Of a stretch of DNA of 64,000 bases, positions 15,378-24,210 are shown in pieces. Numbering within the stretch: position 1 is the first letter of the stretch; the number at the start of each line of letters is the position of its first letter. The stretch is from UBA937 sp031549725 (GTDB lineage: Bacteria > Spirochaetota > Spirochaetia > Treponematales > Breznakiellaceae), in the NCBI GenBank assembly GCA_031549725.1, contig JAVBPH010000004.1, forward strand, positions 1 to 64,000. Reading direction: 5' to 3'. The position numbers were made by a program, and so were the translations under genes. The notes beneath the pieces were generated by a model, which worked only from the letters and a program-made list of their open reading frames with translations, was not told the origin of the DNA and searched no databases.

Positions 15378-16577
15378 GTGAGTATAAACCGTTACAAAAC
15401 GGATATTCTTTTTAAATATCTGGTCCGGGCAGTCTCGGGGATTGCGGTTATTGCCCTGGGGGCTATTCTGTTTTTCGTTTTTTTCCAGGGGACAGAGCCT
15501 TTTATTACCGCCACAGCGCCGGGAATACGCCTGGTAATTGAACAGATTGATGATATTGAAGTGAATGGAATACAGTATGAAAATCCGTCCACATTTATTG
15601 ATATACCTCCTGGAACCCAGGAAATAAAGCTCAGGTTTTCCAGCGGCGGGGAATCCCGGTCCCTGGATATTACCGTGAATCCCGGGGAAAAGGATCCGGC
15701 GAAACAGCTGACCTTTGAAAAAACCGGCCCGGGAGAAATCAGTTCCCCCGAGGCCTATGTATATACCTTTACCGGCCCCGGAAGGATGGCCGGCCTGGAA
15801 CAAAAGATCCACATTCTTCTGCCTGAACCGCCCTACGGTGTTTTCCGGTTTCTTACCGGCCTGGAATGGCGGCCCACCTACAACAAGGTTTACGGCATCC
15901 TGCCCATGATCCTGGGAACTATCCTGACCAGTCTGGGGGCCATCCTTTTGGGAGTACCCATCGCTTTGCTCTGCGCTTTGTTTCTTGCGGAGTTTGTCCC
16001 GGAAAAACCTGCGGCCATACTCCGGAGCGGCATAGAACTTCTGGCGGGTATCCCTTCGGTGGTGTACGGGTTTTTCGGGCTCATGGTAGTGGTCCCGGCG
16101 GTAAAACAGATCTTTCATGTACCCTCGGGGAACGGCCTGCTTTCAGCGGTATTGATCCTGGGGGTGATGATTCTTCCCACGGTAACATCCATCGCGGAAA
16201 CCTCCTTCCGGGCGGTATCCAATACTAACCGGGAAGCTTCCCTGGCCCTGGGGGCCAGCAAAATGCAGACCGCCTGGAATGTGGTACTGCCCCACGCCAG
16301 GTCCGGGGTTATCACGGGAATCATCCTGGGAATTTCCCGGGCTGTTGGGGAAACCATGGCGGTGATCCTGGTGGCGGGAAATTCCGCCCAGATTATCCAT
16401 AGTCCCCTGGACAGTGTCCGGACCCTCACCGCCACCATTGCCCTGGAAATGGGCTACGCCCAGGGCCGGCACAGCCTGATGCTTTTTTCCGTGGGGGTGG
16501 TCCTCTTTATCATGATACTGCTGCTCAACAGCGCCATCCTCTTTGTACGGCGGCGGCTGGAAAAGGAGGCATCCTAA
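15378..16577 (+). CDS. pstC: phosphate ABC transporter permease PstC with an enlarged periplasmic loop
   Basis: This permease of the Pst importer is about 399 residues long, while the usual PstC is about 300. After the first helix (IAVIALGAILFFVFFQG) comes an extra segment of about 100 residues, predicted to be outside the membrane and beta-rich, with FIDIPPGTQEIKLRFSSGG and SLDITVNPGEKDP. The remaining helices are typical, with the ABC-coupling loop around NREASLALGASKMQTAW and the end LNSAILFVRRRLEKE. A GTG at 15378 is preferred as start because GGGAGA lies seven bases before it. An in-frame ATG at 15363 has no ribosome site. The stop overlaps the pstA start (TAATG). Confidence 0.88.
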   Translation: MSINRYKTDILFKYLVRAVSGIAVIALGAILFFVFFQGTEPFITATAPGIRLVIEQIDDIEVNGIQYENPSTFIDIPPGTQEIKLRFSSGGESRSLDITVNPGEKDPAKQLTFEKTGPGEISSPEAYVYTFTGPGRMAGLEQKIHILLPEPPYGVFRFLTGLEWRPTYNKVYGILPMILGTILTSLGAILLGVPIALLCALFLAEFVPEKPAAILRSGIELLAGIPSVVYGFFGLMVVVPAVKQIFHVPSGNGLLSAVLILGVMILPTVTSIAETSFRAVSNTNREASLALGASKMQTAWNVVLPHARSGVITGIILGISRAVGETMAVILVAGNSAQIIHSPLDSVRTLTATIALEMGYAQGRHSLMLFSVGVVLFIMILLLNSAILFVRRRLEKEAS

Positions 16578-17488
16578 TGGAATTTGCCATTACACCGGAT
16601 GAAGCCCGCAACCGGGCATTAAACCGGAAAAATGCCGGATCCAGGAACCGGAAAAACCGGAGATTCCTTGACCGGCTTCTCTGGGGAATCATGGCAGGTG
16701 CGGTGGTGCTGGTTATCAGTGTGCTGGGGTTCATCCTGGCCTATATTATCACCCAGGCCCTGGGGCACCTGAATCTGCAGTTTCTTTTTGGTTCCGCTTC
16801 CCAGGGGGGAATATTTCCCATGGCGGTAACCACCCTGTATGTGGTTATTGTTTCCCTTGCCCTGGCCCTGCCCGTGGGAATTCTTACCGCGGTGTTCTTA
16901 AACGAATATGCCGGAGATTCCCGGGCGGTACACCTCCTGCGGTTAGCCATTGAAACCCTGGCGGGAATCCCTTCAATCCTCTATGGTCTCTTTGGCCTTT
17001 TAGTATTCTGCCGGATCCTGGGGTTCGGGCAGTCCATCATTGCCGGAGCCTGTACCCTGAGTATTATGATCCTTCCGGTAATTATCCGGACCACCGAGGA
17101 GGCCCTTAAAACCATACCGGATTCCTTCCGGGAGGGATCCCTTTCCCTGGGGGCTACCAAATTCCAGACCATCCGCCATGTGGTGCTTCCATCGGCCTTG
17201 CCTGGAATCGTTACCTCCGCTATTCTGGCCATAGGCCGGGTGGTGGGGGAATCCGCGCCGGTGCTGCTCACCGTAGGAATTGCCAGGAACCTGCCCCGGT
17301 CGATCTTCGATTCCGGAAGGACCTTGACCATCCATCTTTATTATCTAACCAAGGAGGCCATCAATCCGGAGGACTTCGGTATAGCCTTTGCCACTGCGGC
17401 GGTACTCATTATCCTGGTGGTGATTATCAACACCGCCACCCGGATTATCTCCGCAGGGTTCCGGAAGAAATTGGGAGGCGGACTGTGA
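16577..17488 (+). CDS. pstA: phosphate ABC transporter permease PstA
   Basis: This second membrane subunit of the Pst importer has 303 residues and about six helices (LLWGIMAGAVVLVISVLGFI, then VTTLYVVIVSLALALPVGIL). The coupling segment REGSLSLGATKFQTIRHVVLP near residue 190 contacts PstB. GIPSILYGLFGLLVF and RVVGESAPVLLTVG are conserved PstA motifs. The start overlaps the pstC stop by one base and the stop overlaps the pstB start by four bases, so translation of the three is coupled. The N-terminal 30 residues are rich in Arg and Asn and lie in the cytoplasm. Confidence 0.93.
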   Translation: MEFAITPDEARNRALNRKNAGSRNRKNRRFLDRLLWGIMAGAVVLVISVLGFILAYIITQALGHLNLQFLFGSASQGGIFPMAVTTLYVVIVSLALALPVGILTAVFLNEYAGDSRAVHLLRLAIETLAGIPSILYGLFGLLVFCRILGFGQSIIAGACTLSIMILPVIIRTTEEALKTIPDSFREGSLSLGATKFQTIRHVVLPSALPGIVTSAILAIGRVVGESAPVLLTVGIARNLPRSIFDSGRTLTIHLYYLTKEAINPEDFGIAFATAAVLIILVVIINTATRIISAGFRKKLGGGL

Positions 17489-18246
17489 ACAGTAATGTGA
17501 TAAAATTAGAAGCCCGGAATTTGGACCTTTTTTACGGTGAATTCCAGGCTCTGAAAAGTGTGAATTTTTCCCTGACCGACCGGGAAGTGGCCGCATTTAT
17601 CGGGCCTTCGGGCTGCGGTAAGTCCACCTTTATCCGGGTCCTCAACCGGATGAACGACCTGATCCCTTCCTGCAGGATCACCGGGACGGTTACCCTGGAC
17701 GGACAGGATATATACGGGGATATGGATGTGACCATGCTCCGGAGCCGGGTGGGTATGGTGTTCCAGAAACCCAATCCCTTTGCCATGAGTATTTTCGATA
17801 ATGTGGCATACGGTCCGCGGATGCAGGGCCTCAGGGACCGGGGGGAACTCACCGCCCTGGTGGAGGAATCCCTGAAAAAAGCAGCCCTCTGGGATGAAGT
17901 GAAGGACCGGCTAAAAAAATCCGCCCTAAGTCTTTCCGGGGGCCAGCAGCAGCGGCTCTGTATTGCCCGGTCCATTGCCATGGAACCGGAAATCATCCTC
18001 ATGGATGAACCCACCAGCGCCCTGGACCCGATTGCCACAGCTAAGATTGAGGAACTCATCGGGGAACTCAAAAAAGATTACAGCATCATCATTGTTACCC
18101 ACGCCATGCACCAGGCCGCCCGGGTGAGCGACCGGACCGCCTTTTTCCTTATGGGGGAACTGATAGAATGGGGAAACACCACCGAGGTGTTCACCAATCC
18201 CCGGGACCAGCGGACCGAGGATTATATTTCCGGCCGCTTTGGCTGA
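17485..18246 (+). CDS. pstB: phosphate ABC transporter ATP-binding protein PstB
   Basis: This 253-residue ATPase drives phosphate import through PstC/PstA. It has Walker A GPSGCGKST (residues 40-48), the PstB-typical LNRMNDLIPSCRITG, a Q-loop in VFQKPNPFAMSIFDNVAYG, signature LSGGQQQR, Walker B IILMDEPTSALDP and the switch histidine in VTHAMHQAARVSD. It starts at a GTG preceded by GGGAGG with six bases spacing. The ATG 12 bases downstream is less well placed. Confidence 0.96.
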   Translation: MNSNVIKLEARNLDLFYGEFQALKSVNFSLTDREVAAFIGPSGCGKSTFIRVLNRMNDLIPSCRITGTVTLDGQDIYGDMDVTMLRSRVGMVFQKPNPFAMSIFDNVAYGPRMQGLRDRGELTALVEESLKKAALWDEVKDRLKKSALSLSGGQQQRLCIARSIAMEPEIILMDEPTSALDPIATAKIEELIGELKKDYSIIIVTHAMHQAARVSDRTAFFLMGELIEWGNTTEVFTNPRDQRTEDYISGRFG

Positions 18247-18261
18247 TACAGGAGGTACACC

Positions 18262-18918
18262 ATGAATACCCGCACGGCTTTAAATGAAAAACTGGAACTT
18301 CTCCGGGGGGAACTGTTCCGTATGGCGGTTCTGGTAGAAGAAAATCTTGCCAAGGCTGCGGCTGCCATGAAACAGGGCGACCAGGAACTGGCCGGGCAAG
18401 TCCGGGCAGCGGATGCCGGAGTAGATAATCTGCAGCTCAAAATAGAAGATGAAACCGCCATACTTATTGCAACCCAGTCGCCGGTAGCCCGGGACCTCCG
18501 GGAGATGGTGACCATCTTTAAAATCACCTCCAACCTGGAACGGGCCGGGGACTATGCGGTTCACCTGGCCAGGGCGGCGGAAAAACTGGGAGGCCATCCG
18601 GCTTTTCGTTCTCTGGACCACCTGGAAGCCATGGCAAAAATTTGCGGGGAAATGATCCGGGCAGCTATCCTTGCATACATGAACCATAATGCCCAGGGCG
18701 CCCGGGATGCCGCAGCCCTGGACGACGGCATTGATCAGGAACATAAGGCCCTCACCGAAGAGGTACTCCGGTTCATGAAGAAGCACCCCAAACTCATAAA
18801 GAAGGCTGTCCGGCTTCTTACGGTATCCGGTTTCCTGGAACGGCTGGGGGATCATGTGACGAATATTTGCGAAGGTGTAATATATATGGTAGAAGGTAAA
18901 CATGAAGAACTCAATTAG
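18262..18918 (+). CDS. phoU: phosphate signalling protein PhoU
   Basis: This 218-residue all-helical protein is built from two PhoU three-helix repeats. Each repeat has a metal-binding DxxxERxxD-like motif: TSNLERAGDYAVHLA near residue 92 and VSGFLERLGDHVTNICEG near residue 194. PhoU links the Pst transporter to the sensor kinase and holds the response down when phosphate is plentiful. AGGAGG lies before the ATG, 16 bases after pstB. Confidence 0.95.
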   Translation: MNTRTALNEKLELLRGELFRMAVLVEENLAKAAAAMKQGDQELAGQVRAADAGVDNLQLKIEDETAILIATQSPVARDLREMVTIFKITSNLERAGDYAVHLARAAEKLGGHPAFRSLDHLEAMAKICGEMIRAAILAYMNHNAQGARDAAALDDGIDQEHKALTEEVLRFMKKHPKLIKKAVRLLTVSGFLERLGDHVTNICEGVIYMVEGKHEELN

Positions 18919-18957
18919 GGTTATCCGGAAACCTCAGTTTTCCGAACCGGAGGGGCC

Positions 18958-19653
18958 ATGCCAGCGGAACGGATATTAATAATTGAAGATGATCCGGATA
19001 TACGGGAGCTTCTTTCTTGTTCCCTCACCGGCCAGGGCTGGGAACTTTCCCTGGCGGAAAGCGGCGAAACCGGTCTTGAAATCCTCCGGGATAAGGGTGC
19101 AGACTGCATACTTCTGGATATCATGCTTCCGGGAATAAGCGGCTTAGATGTACTGAAACGGCTCAAGGGCAAACCCGAATGGAAGACCGTCCCGGTCATC
19201 ATGGCCACCGCCAAAGGTGAGGAGTCCGACATAGTGGCAGGCCTTGATCTGGGGGCGGACGATTATGTGGTCAAACCCTATAGCCCCAGGGTGCTTATCG
19301 CCCGGATACGGGCAGCTCTCCGGAGGAATGATACATCTTCCGGGGACAAGGAAGAACCTACCCGGTGGGAAGAAGATGGTCTGTCCCTGGACAGCCGCCT
19401 CCATGAAGCATCATGGAAGGGGGAACCCCTGGACCTTTCCGCCACGGAGTTCGCCATTCTCCAGGTATTCCTTTCCCGGCCCGGGGAAGTCTTTACCCGG
19501 GGAAAAATCATCTCCGCCATCCGGGGGGATGATTACCCTGTCACCGACCGGGCGGTGGATGTGCAGATTCTCGCGCTCCGGCGCAAGCTGGGGGGCGCAG
19601 CCGATATGATTGAAACTGTCCGGGGTGTGGGATACCGGTTTAAAACATCATGA
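18958..19653 (+). CDS. phoB: OmpR/PhoB-type response regulator
   Basis: This 231-residue regulator has a receiver domain (residues 4-118) with the acidic pair in IIEDDPD, phosphoacceptor Asp54 in CILLDIMLPG and the conserved lysine in YVVKPYSP. A C-terminal winged-helix OmpR domain follows, with LDLSATEFAILQVFLSRPGE and AVDVQILALRRKLG. The gene directly follows pst-phoU and overlaps its kinase by four bases (ATGA), so it is the phosphate-response regulator of this operon and should bind the Pho-box-like array at 14252-14295. Gram-positive workers would call it PhoP. It is separated from phoU by 39 bases. Confidence 0.92.
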   Translation: MPAERILIIEDDPDIRELLSCSLTGQGWELSLAESGETGLEILRDKGADCILLDIMLPGISGLDVLKRLKGKPEWKTVPVIMATAKGEESDIVAGLDLGADDYVVKPYSPRVLIARIRAALRRNDTSSGDKEEPTRWEEDGLSLDSRLHEASWKGEPLDLSATEFAILQVFLSRPGEVFTRGKIISAIRGDDYPVTDRAVDVQILALRRKLGGAADMIETVRGVGYRFKTS

Positions 19654-21464
19654 AAAGTATTTTTGAAAAAAGCTTTACCCTGCTTACTTCCCTGGTGCTG
19701 GTAATCTCCATTTGTTTTACCACAATGGTTCTTCTTTTTATGAACACCCTTTATTACGATACCAACAGCCGTAACCTGGAACAGAGCGCCCGGGTTATTC
19801 TGTCCATGACCAAGCAAGAAATAACAGCCTGGTTTTCTTCCTCATTACAGGAATCCCTTGCTGAAGAGCCGGAAAAACATCAATTAGAGGATGCCCTGAA
19901 GAACACTTCCTACAGGCTTACCCTCATTGCCCCGGACGGCCGGGTTCTGGAGGATTCCCGGGGAGAAGCCAGTACTTTTGAAAATCATCTTTACCGGCCG
20001 GAGGTGGAGGCTGCCCTGGACGGAAAAGCGCTTACGGTCCGGCGGACTTCCCGCAGTCTGGGGGAACAGCAGATTTATGCTGCCCTGCCGGTATTCTCCC
20101 CCTCCGGGGATACTGTCCTGGGGGTGTTCCGTCTTTCTTTAGCGGTTCCTTCATTCTGGGCCCGGATTGCTCCAGGTGCCCTGCCGTTTCTCCTGGCGGT
20201 GTTTGTCCTTGCGGTGGCGGCGGGTGTGGTGGTCTACGGTTTTGCCCGGAGTCTTTCGGTCCCCACAGCCCGGCTGGTGAGTATCGCCGCTGAAGCCGGG
20301 AGGAACAGGCCCGATCCGGAAAAACTGCCCCCGCCGGTGGTTTCGGATATCCAGGAATTCCGGGAGCTGGATGCGGCCCTCCGGTCCATGGCCGCGGAAC
20401 TCCGCCGGCGTATCGAAAAAGCAGAATCCCAGGGACGCAGGCTGGAAGCCATCCTGAACGGCATGACCGAAGCGGTCTTCTCCATGGACGAAAAACTCAG
20501 GCTGCATATGATAAACCCCGCGGCCCGGCAGCTTTTCGATATCCGGGAAAGCCCGGCTGCCCCCACTCTCCTGGAAGCCACCCGGTCCTCGGCACTGGAG
20601 GAATACGCCACCCAGGTCCTGGCCTCGGGGACTTCCGCAGAATCGGAACTGACGGTCCACCAGAGCGGAGGCGCCAGGCACTTTCAGGTATTCACCGCTC
20701 CCCTGCGCAGCACCAGCCGGGAAGAGGCCCCCCCCGAAGGCCTGGTGATGGTTCTTTCGGATGTTACCCGGATCCGGCGGCTGGAAACGGTCCGGAAGGA
20801 TTTTGTGGCCAATGTGTCCCATGAACTCAGGACTCCCATTCAGATGGTAAAGGGTTTTTCCGAGAACCTCCTGGAATCGGATTTCTCCGATCCGGAGCAG
20901 ACCCGGCATTTCCTGGAGATTATCCACCGGAACGCCCGGCGTATGGAGGATCTTACCGGTGACCTGCTGCTGCTCATGAATCTGGAATCCGGGGAAAGCC
21001 CCGCCCTGGTCCTGGAAGATTCCCCCCTCAGGGAACTCCTGGCGGAAGCCATTGGACTGGTCCGCACCACCGCGGAAAAGAAAAAAATCATCATCAACCT
21101 TTCCTGCCCGGAGGATCTTACCGCCCTGGTAAACCCTTCATTTTTTATCCAGGGTGTGTTCAATCTTTTGGACAATGCGGTTAAGTATTCTCCGGAAGGT
21201 ACGAAGGTAGATGTCCGGGTGGAAGATCGGAACGGCGAACGTATTATTGAGGTGGCTGATCAGGGACGGGGCATTCCCCCGGAACACCTGGAACGGATAT
21301 TTGAACGCTTCTACCGGGTAGACAGGTCCAGGAGCCGCGAAGCCGGAGGGACAGGCCTGGGACTTTCCATTGTACGGCATATTGCCCTGCTCCACTGCGG
21401 CAGCGTCGAGGCGGAAAGCCATGCGGGGGAAGGTTCGATCTTCAGGATTCGTCTGCCGGGGTAG
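19650..21464 (+). CDS. phoR: phosphate sensor histidine kinase
   Basis: This 604-residue membrane kinase has transmembrane helices at about residues 9-32 and 175-198. They enclose a 140-residue sensor region of single-Cache/PhoR type (YRLTLIAPDGRVLEDSRGE and QIYAALPVFSPSG). Then come a HAMP-like linker, a PAS domain (ILNGMTEAVFSMDEKLRL, around 268-375), a HisKA domain with phosphoacceptor His391 in ANVSHELRTPIQ, and an HATPase domain with the N box NLLDNAVKYSP and the G boxes DQGRGIPPEH and GGTGLGLSIV. It phosphorylates the regulator encoded just upstream. The receptor half faces the periplasm, where PhoU and Pst usually modulate it. Confidence 0.93.
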   Translation: MKSIFEKSFTLLTSLVLVISICFTTMVLLFMNTLYYDTNSRNLEQSARVILSMTKQEITAWFSSSLQESLAEEPEKHQLEDALKNTSYRLTLIAPDGRVLEDSRGEASTFENHLYRPEVEAALDGKALTVRRTSRSLGEQQIYAALPVFSPSGDTVLGVFRLSLAVPSFWARIAPGALPFLLAVFVLAVAAGVVVYGFARSLSVPTARLVSIAAEAGRNRPDPEKLPPPVVSDIQEFRELDAALRSMAAELRRRIEKAESQGRRLEAILNGMTEAVFSMDEKLRLHMINPAARQLFDIRESPAAPTLLEATRSSALEEYATQVLASGTSAESELTVHQSGGARHFQVFTAPLRSTSREEAPPEGLVMVLSDVTRIRRLETVRKDFVANVSHELRTPIQMVKGFSENLLESDFSDPEQTRHFLEIIHRNARRMEDLTGDLLLLMNLESGESPALVLEDSPLRELLAEAIGLVRTTAEKKKIIINLSCPEDLTALVNPSFFIQGVFNLLDNAVKYSPEGTKVDVRVEDRNGERIIEVADQGRGIPPEHLERIFERFYRVDRSRSREAGGTGLGLSIVRHIALLHCGSVEAESHAGEGSIFRIRLPG

Positions 21465-21507
21465 GGAATATCCGGGAATCAGGGAAAAAAATTGTACCAG
21501 GCAACAT

Positions 21508-22884
21508 TTATTTCATGCAAATACTATATGCATGAAATCCTGCTAGGTCGATTCTTTCATTTCCATTTATCCAATAGCAGGCTTGGTCGCCTTCTTCATC
21601 CTCAAATTCTTCATTTACAGAATTATACCAGCCTACTAATATAAAATCCCTTTTATCGGATGCAATACCCTGGGCGACAGATTTTTTTGTACCTCTGGGA
21701 TGTATATCCGTATATTTTCCGTTCTTCCAATAACATGCTCTGATATCTTTATGATATAAACCGTTATTTTCATGCACATACATTGAATCATAACCGGAAC
21801 AGTACACATCATCGCCTATAACGGAAATACCAGTACAATCATCGGAACTGTATTTTTTTCGTTCCAGATCCGTTCTCATCCCATCTTTCCAATAACAGTT
21901 GACGTAAAAATATATGCCGTCCCTATTATAATCCGTATAATAGGCGCCTAACACATATGTGCGTTCATCAAATTTATTAATCCCAAATGCCCAGGATCTG
22001 GATGGAGCTGAAAGTTCTTTGCTATCCCCATTTTTCCAATACGTTGCAGAGGAGGAAGTGCTATTACTGCTTATACCCGTGTAATAAATATCATCATCTA
22101 TAATATCAAAACCATCAATTCCAAAATTCCGGGGATTTCCAAAAGAAGGTTCCGCAATAATAACTCCATTTTTCCAAACGGTAAAGCCTGAAGACATTTC
22201 ATATTCAACTCTTGTGGATAAATACACATCACCAGTATTATTTACTGAAAGATGAAGCTGCTTGTAAATCCAGCCGGAAATTTCAGTCACATCAAACCGG
22301 ATCCCATCTTTCCAGTAACAGGGAACAAATCCCCAAAGGTATGGCCCTCCGTGCACTCCAGCTATGTACATAGTATCTCCGGAAAAAATTATTTTCTCTG
22401 CCCGGGAAGATTCCGCATTCTCAGGTACAGGCAAAGGGATCCGTTCCCCATTTTTCCAGTAACAGGCCTGTACTTTTCCTTGATCGATATACGAACCGGC
22501 AATATACATATCAAACAAATCATTGGGATTCTCTGACAGATATCCTCCAAAAACCCATCCTTTAATATCCCCGGCTTCAACCAGCTCCCAATTCCCGGAA
22601 ATGTTATCAATAATTACAATTTCAGGTCTGACTTCGATAATGCTGACCTTTGTTCTATGAGGAAAAAGGGATATTTTATCTCCCCACAGGCTGGGTTCTG
22701 TCCTGACCCTCAACCCTTCCCGGGAATTAACATATTTTGTATTGTTAACGGTAACAGGAAGTTCACTTAAATTCCCTGTTTCAAGAAGTCTTCTGCTTAT
22801 TTTATTTTTCTCACAGCTTATATTAATAGCTGAAATAAATATAATCACCGAGATACATCCAAAGATCATTCTTAAATGTTTCAT
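21508..22884 (-). CDS. lipoprotein with SH3b domain and seven CYWKNG-type repeats
   Basis: This 458-residue lipoprotein has lipobox cysteine 24 in ISAINISCEKN. Residues 50-120 form a bacterial SH3 domain (REGLRVRTEPSLWGDKI, then WVFGGYLSE), which usually binds peptidoglycan or other wall polymers. From residue 130 on, seven repeats of 40-60 residues end in a CYWKNG-like motif: CYWKNGERI, CYWKDGIRF, TVWKNGVII, TYWKNGDSK, CYWKDGMRT, CYWKNGKYT and CYWINGNER. Seven regular beta repeats suggest a seven-bladed propeller, as seen in other treponemal proteins with this motif. It is probably surface or periplasmic, and its partner is unknown. It converges with phoR. Confidence 0.75.
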   Translation of the reverse strand: MKHLRMIFGCISVIIFISAINISCEKNKISRRLLETGNLSELPVTVNNTKYVNSREGLRVRTEPSLWGDKISLFPHRTKVSIIEVRPEIVIIDNISGNWELVEAGDIKGWVFGGYLSENPNDLFDMYIAGSYIDQGKVQACYWKNGERIPLPVPENAESSRAEKIIFSGDTMYIAGVHGGPYLWGFVPCYWKDGIRFDVTEISGWIYKQLHLSVNNTGDVYLSTRVEYEMSSGFTVWKNGVIIAEPSFGNPRNFGIDGFDIIDDDIYYTGISSNSTSSSATYWKNGDSKELSAPSRSWAFGINKFDERTYVLGAYYTDYNRDGIYFYVNCYWKDGMRTDLERKKYSSDDCTGISVIGDDVYCSGYDSMYVHENNGLYHKDIRACYWKNGKYTDIHPRGTKKSVAQGIASDKRDFILVGWYNSVNEEFEDEEGDQACYWINGNERIDLAGFHAYSICMK

Positions 22885-22942
22885 ATTTTGTTCCTCTGGT
22901 TTATAATTAATCCCTCAATAGACAAGGTGTCTTTCCAAACTT

Positions 22943-24070
22943 TTAATCAGCCGGTATCAACTTTTCCAAACGCATCAGAAAATCAATATTTTTTCTTTCA
23001 TATTCATTAAAATCATCTTCCGAGAAATCTGGATTTACCTTATAATAATCCAGAAATTGGGGATTATCACCATAATAATAAAATGAATCTATTCCCTGAA
23101 AATGTTCTTTATATTTCCTATCCTGAAAATCATATCCATGGAATGCATAAAAAAAGTTAATAAATAATTTAAGTTGATTCCGGGTATAAAACAGCAGCAT
23201 ATCTCCATTGCCTTCCATGTCATGGCTGTCTCGATTATCAATTAGGCTGCTATCCCAAATCCATCCGAACTTATGCTCCCCAAAAATATTACCATATCTC
23301 TCCCCGGGATTAATACCACTAAGACTGATTGATACATTCGGCATTTGTTCCGGCTCGATGTTTTTTATTTCGAATCGGTACTTACCATCCGATTCCCATT
23401 CAAAATCAACCTTTTTGCTTTTAAGCATATTCCGTCCATGCAATACCTCACCATAGTAAAAGGATATTGCCCTAATCAATTGTTCATCGCCATGGTTTAT
23501 AATGATTGTGATTTTTTCAATTGAATCTTTCCAATTATTTATCGACGGGTCATATATACCGGCATGACTATTAACAAATCCCGGTTCATATTTACTTGTA
23601 TAGCTGACCCGGGAATAGGTATGTTTCTTTCCGGGAAATAATACTTCCCGTATATACCACTTCGTTTCTTTTAAATAATCCTGGTCGATTGCATCTTTAT
23701 CATGAATTTTCGTTTCAATAACAGTATGGTCGAGCCGATTATCATTTATATATGATTCAAAAGACATTAAATTAGTCCATGCGGTATATCCATTGTTATA
23801 ATCCCAGACACCATAGTTAAAAAAGAATGGCGACCCCAGTGATACATGCTCATCTGGGCCTTGATTATAATATTTTGAAAGCTGGCTTACTTCATAATAC
23901 TCTTGATGCAGGGTAATTTCCAATACTACTTCTTCCAATACAACATTGGTGTTCTTACCGCTGATTGCTTTAACGGTATTGTCTTCACTTTGGGTAATTC
24001 TTATATCATTTGCGAACAGATCTATGCTGATTAATAATAAAAATGTAATAATACATACACTTTTTCTCAT
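22943..24070 (-). CDS. secreted YARHG-domain protein
   Basis: This 375-residue protein has an N-terminal signal peptide (SVCIITFLLLISIDLFAND). The C-terminal 85 residues fit the YARHG domain: FINFFYAFHGYDFQDRKYKE, then a gap and YKVNPDFSEDDFNEYERKNI. YARHG domains are extracellular modules of unknown ligand. The middle 200 residues are beta-rich (EEVVLEITLHQEYYEVSQL) and resemble the immunoglobulin-like half of DUF4424 proteins, but this is weak. The ATG at 24070 has GGAG eight bases upstream. A GTG 27 bases further upstream is possible. It lies 59 bases before the SH3b/CYWKNG lipoprotein on the same strand, so the two may form an operon. Confidence 0.65.
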   Translation of the reverse strand: MRKSVCIITFLLLISIDLFANDIRITQSEDNTVKAISGKNTNVVLEEVVLEITLHQEYYEVSQLSKYYNQGPDEHVSLGSPFFFNYGVWDYNNGYTAWTNLMSFESYINDNRLDHTVIETKIHDKDAIDQDYLKETKWYIREVLFPGKKHTYSRVSYTSKYEPGFVNSHAGIYDPSINNWKDSIEKITIIINHGDEQLIRAISFYYGEVLHGRNMLKSKKVDFEWESDGKYRFEIKNIEPEQMPNVSISLSGINPGERYGNIFGEHKFGWIWDSSLIDNRDSHDMEGNGDMLLFYTRNQLKLFINFFYAFHGYDFQDRKYKEHFQGIDSFYYYGDNPQFLDYYKVNPDFSEDDFNEYERKNIDFLMRLEKLIPAD

Positions 24071-24137
24071 GCAGGCTGCTCCATATATTTGATTCACTTT
24101 TCCTTTCTTTCATAGAAATATCATGATAAAGACATAC

Positions 24138-24173
24138 GGGCACCTCTAAAAACTGAAGTTTTTAGAAGTGCCC
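24138..24173. repeat. CTCTAAAAA-type stem-loop repeat
   Basis: GGGCACCTCTAAAAACT and AGTTTTTAGAAGTGCCC form a 17-bp stem with one mismatch and a 2-base loop. It lies just past the stop of the minus-strand fusion gene at 24211 and belongs with the elements at 9314 and 15314. It may end transcription, although no clear T-run follows. Confidence 0.7.
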
Positions 24174-24210
24174 ATACATCAATATGTAATTGCTTCAAAC
24201 TATATTGTAA

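Noticed and set aside
15216..16118. 300-codon minus-strand frame opposite pstC
   Set aside because: It is rich in Gly/Pro/Arg with no domain. The plus-strand pstC has operon context and conserved motifs.
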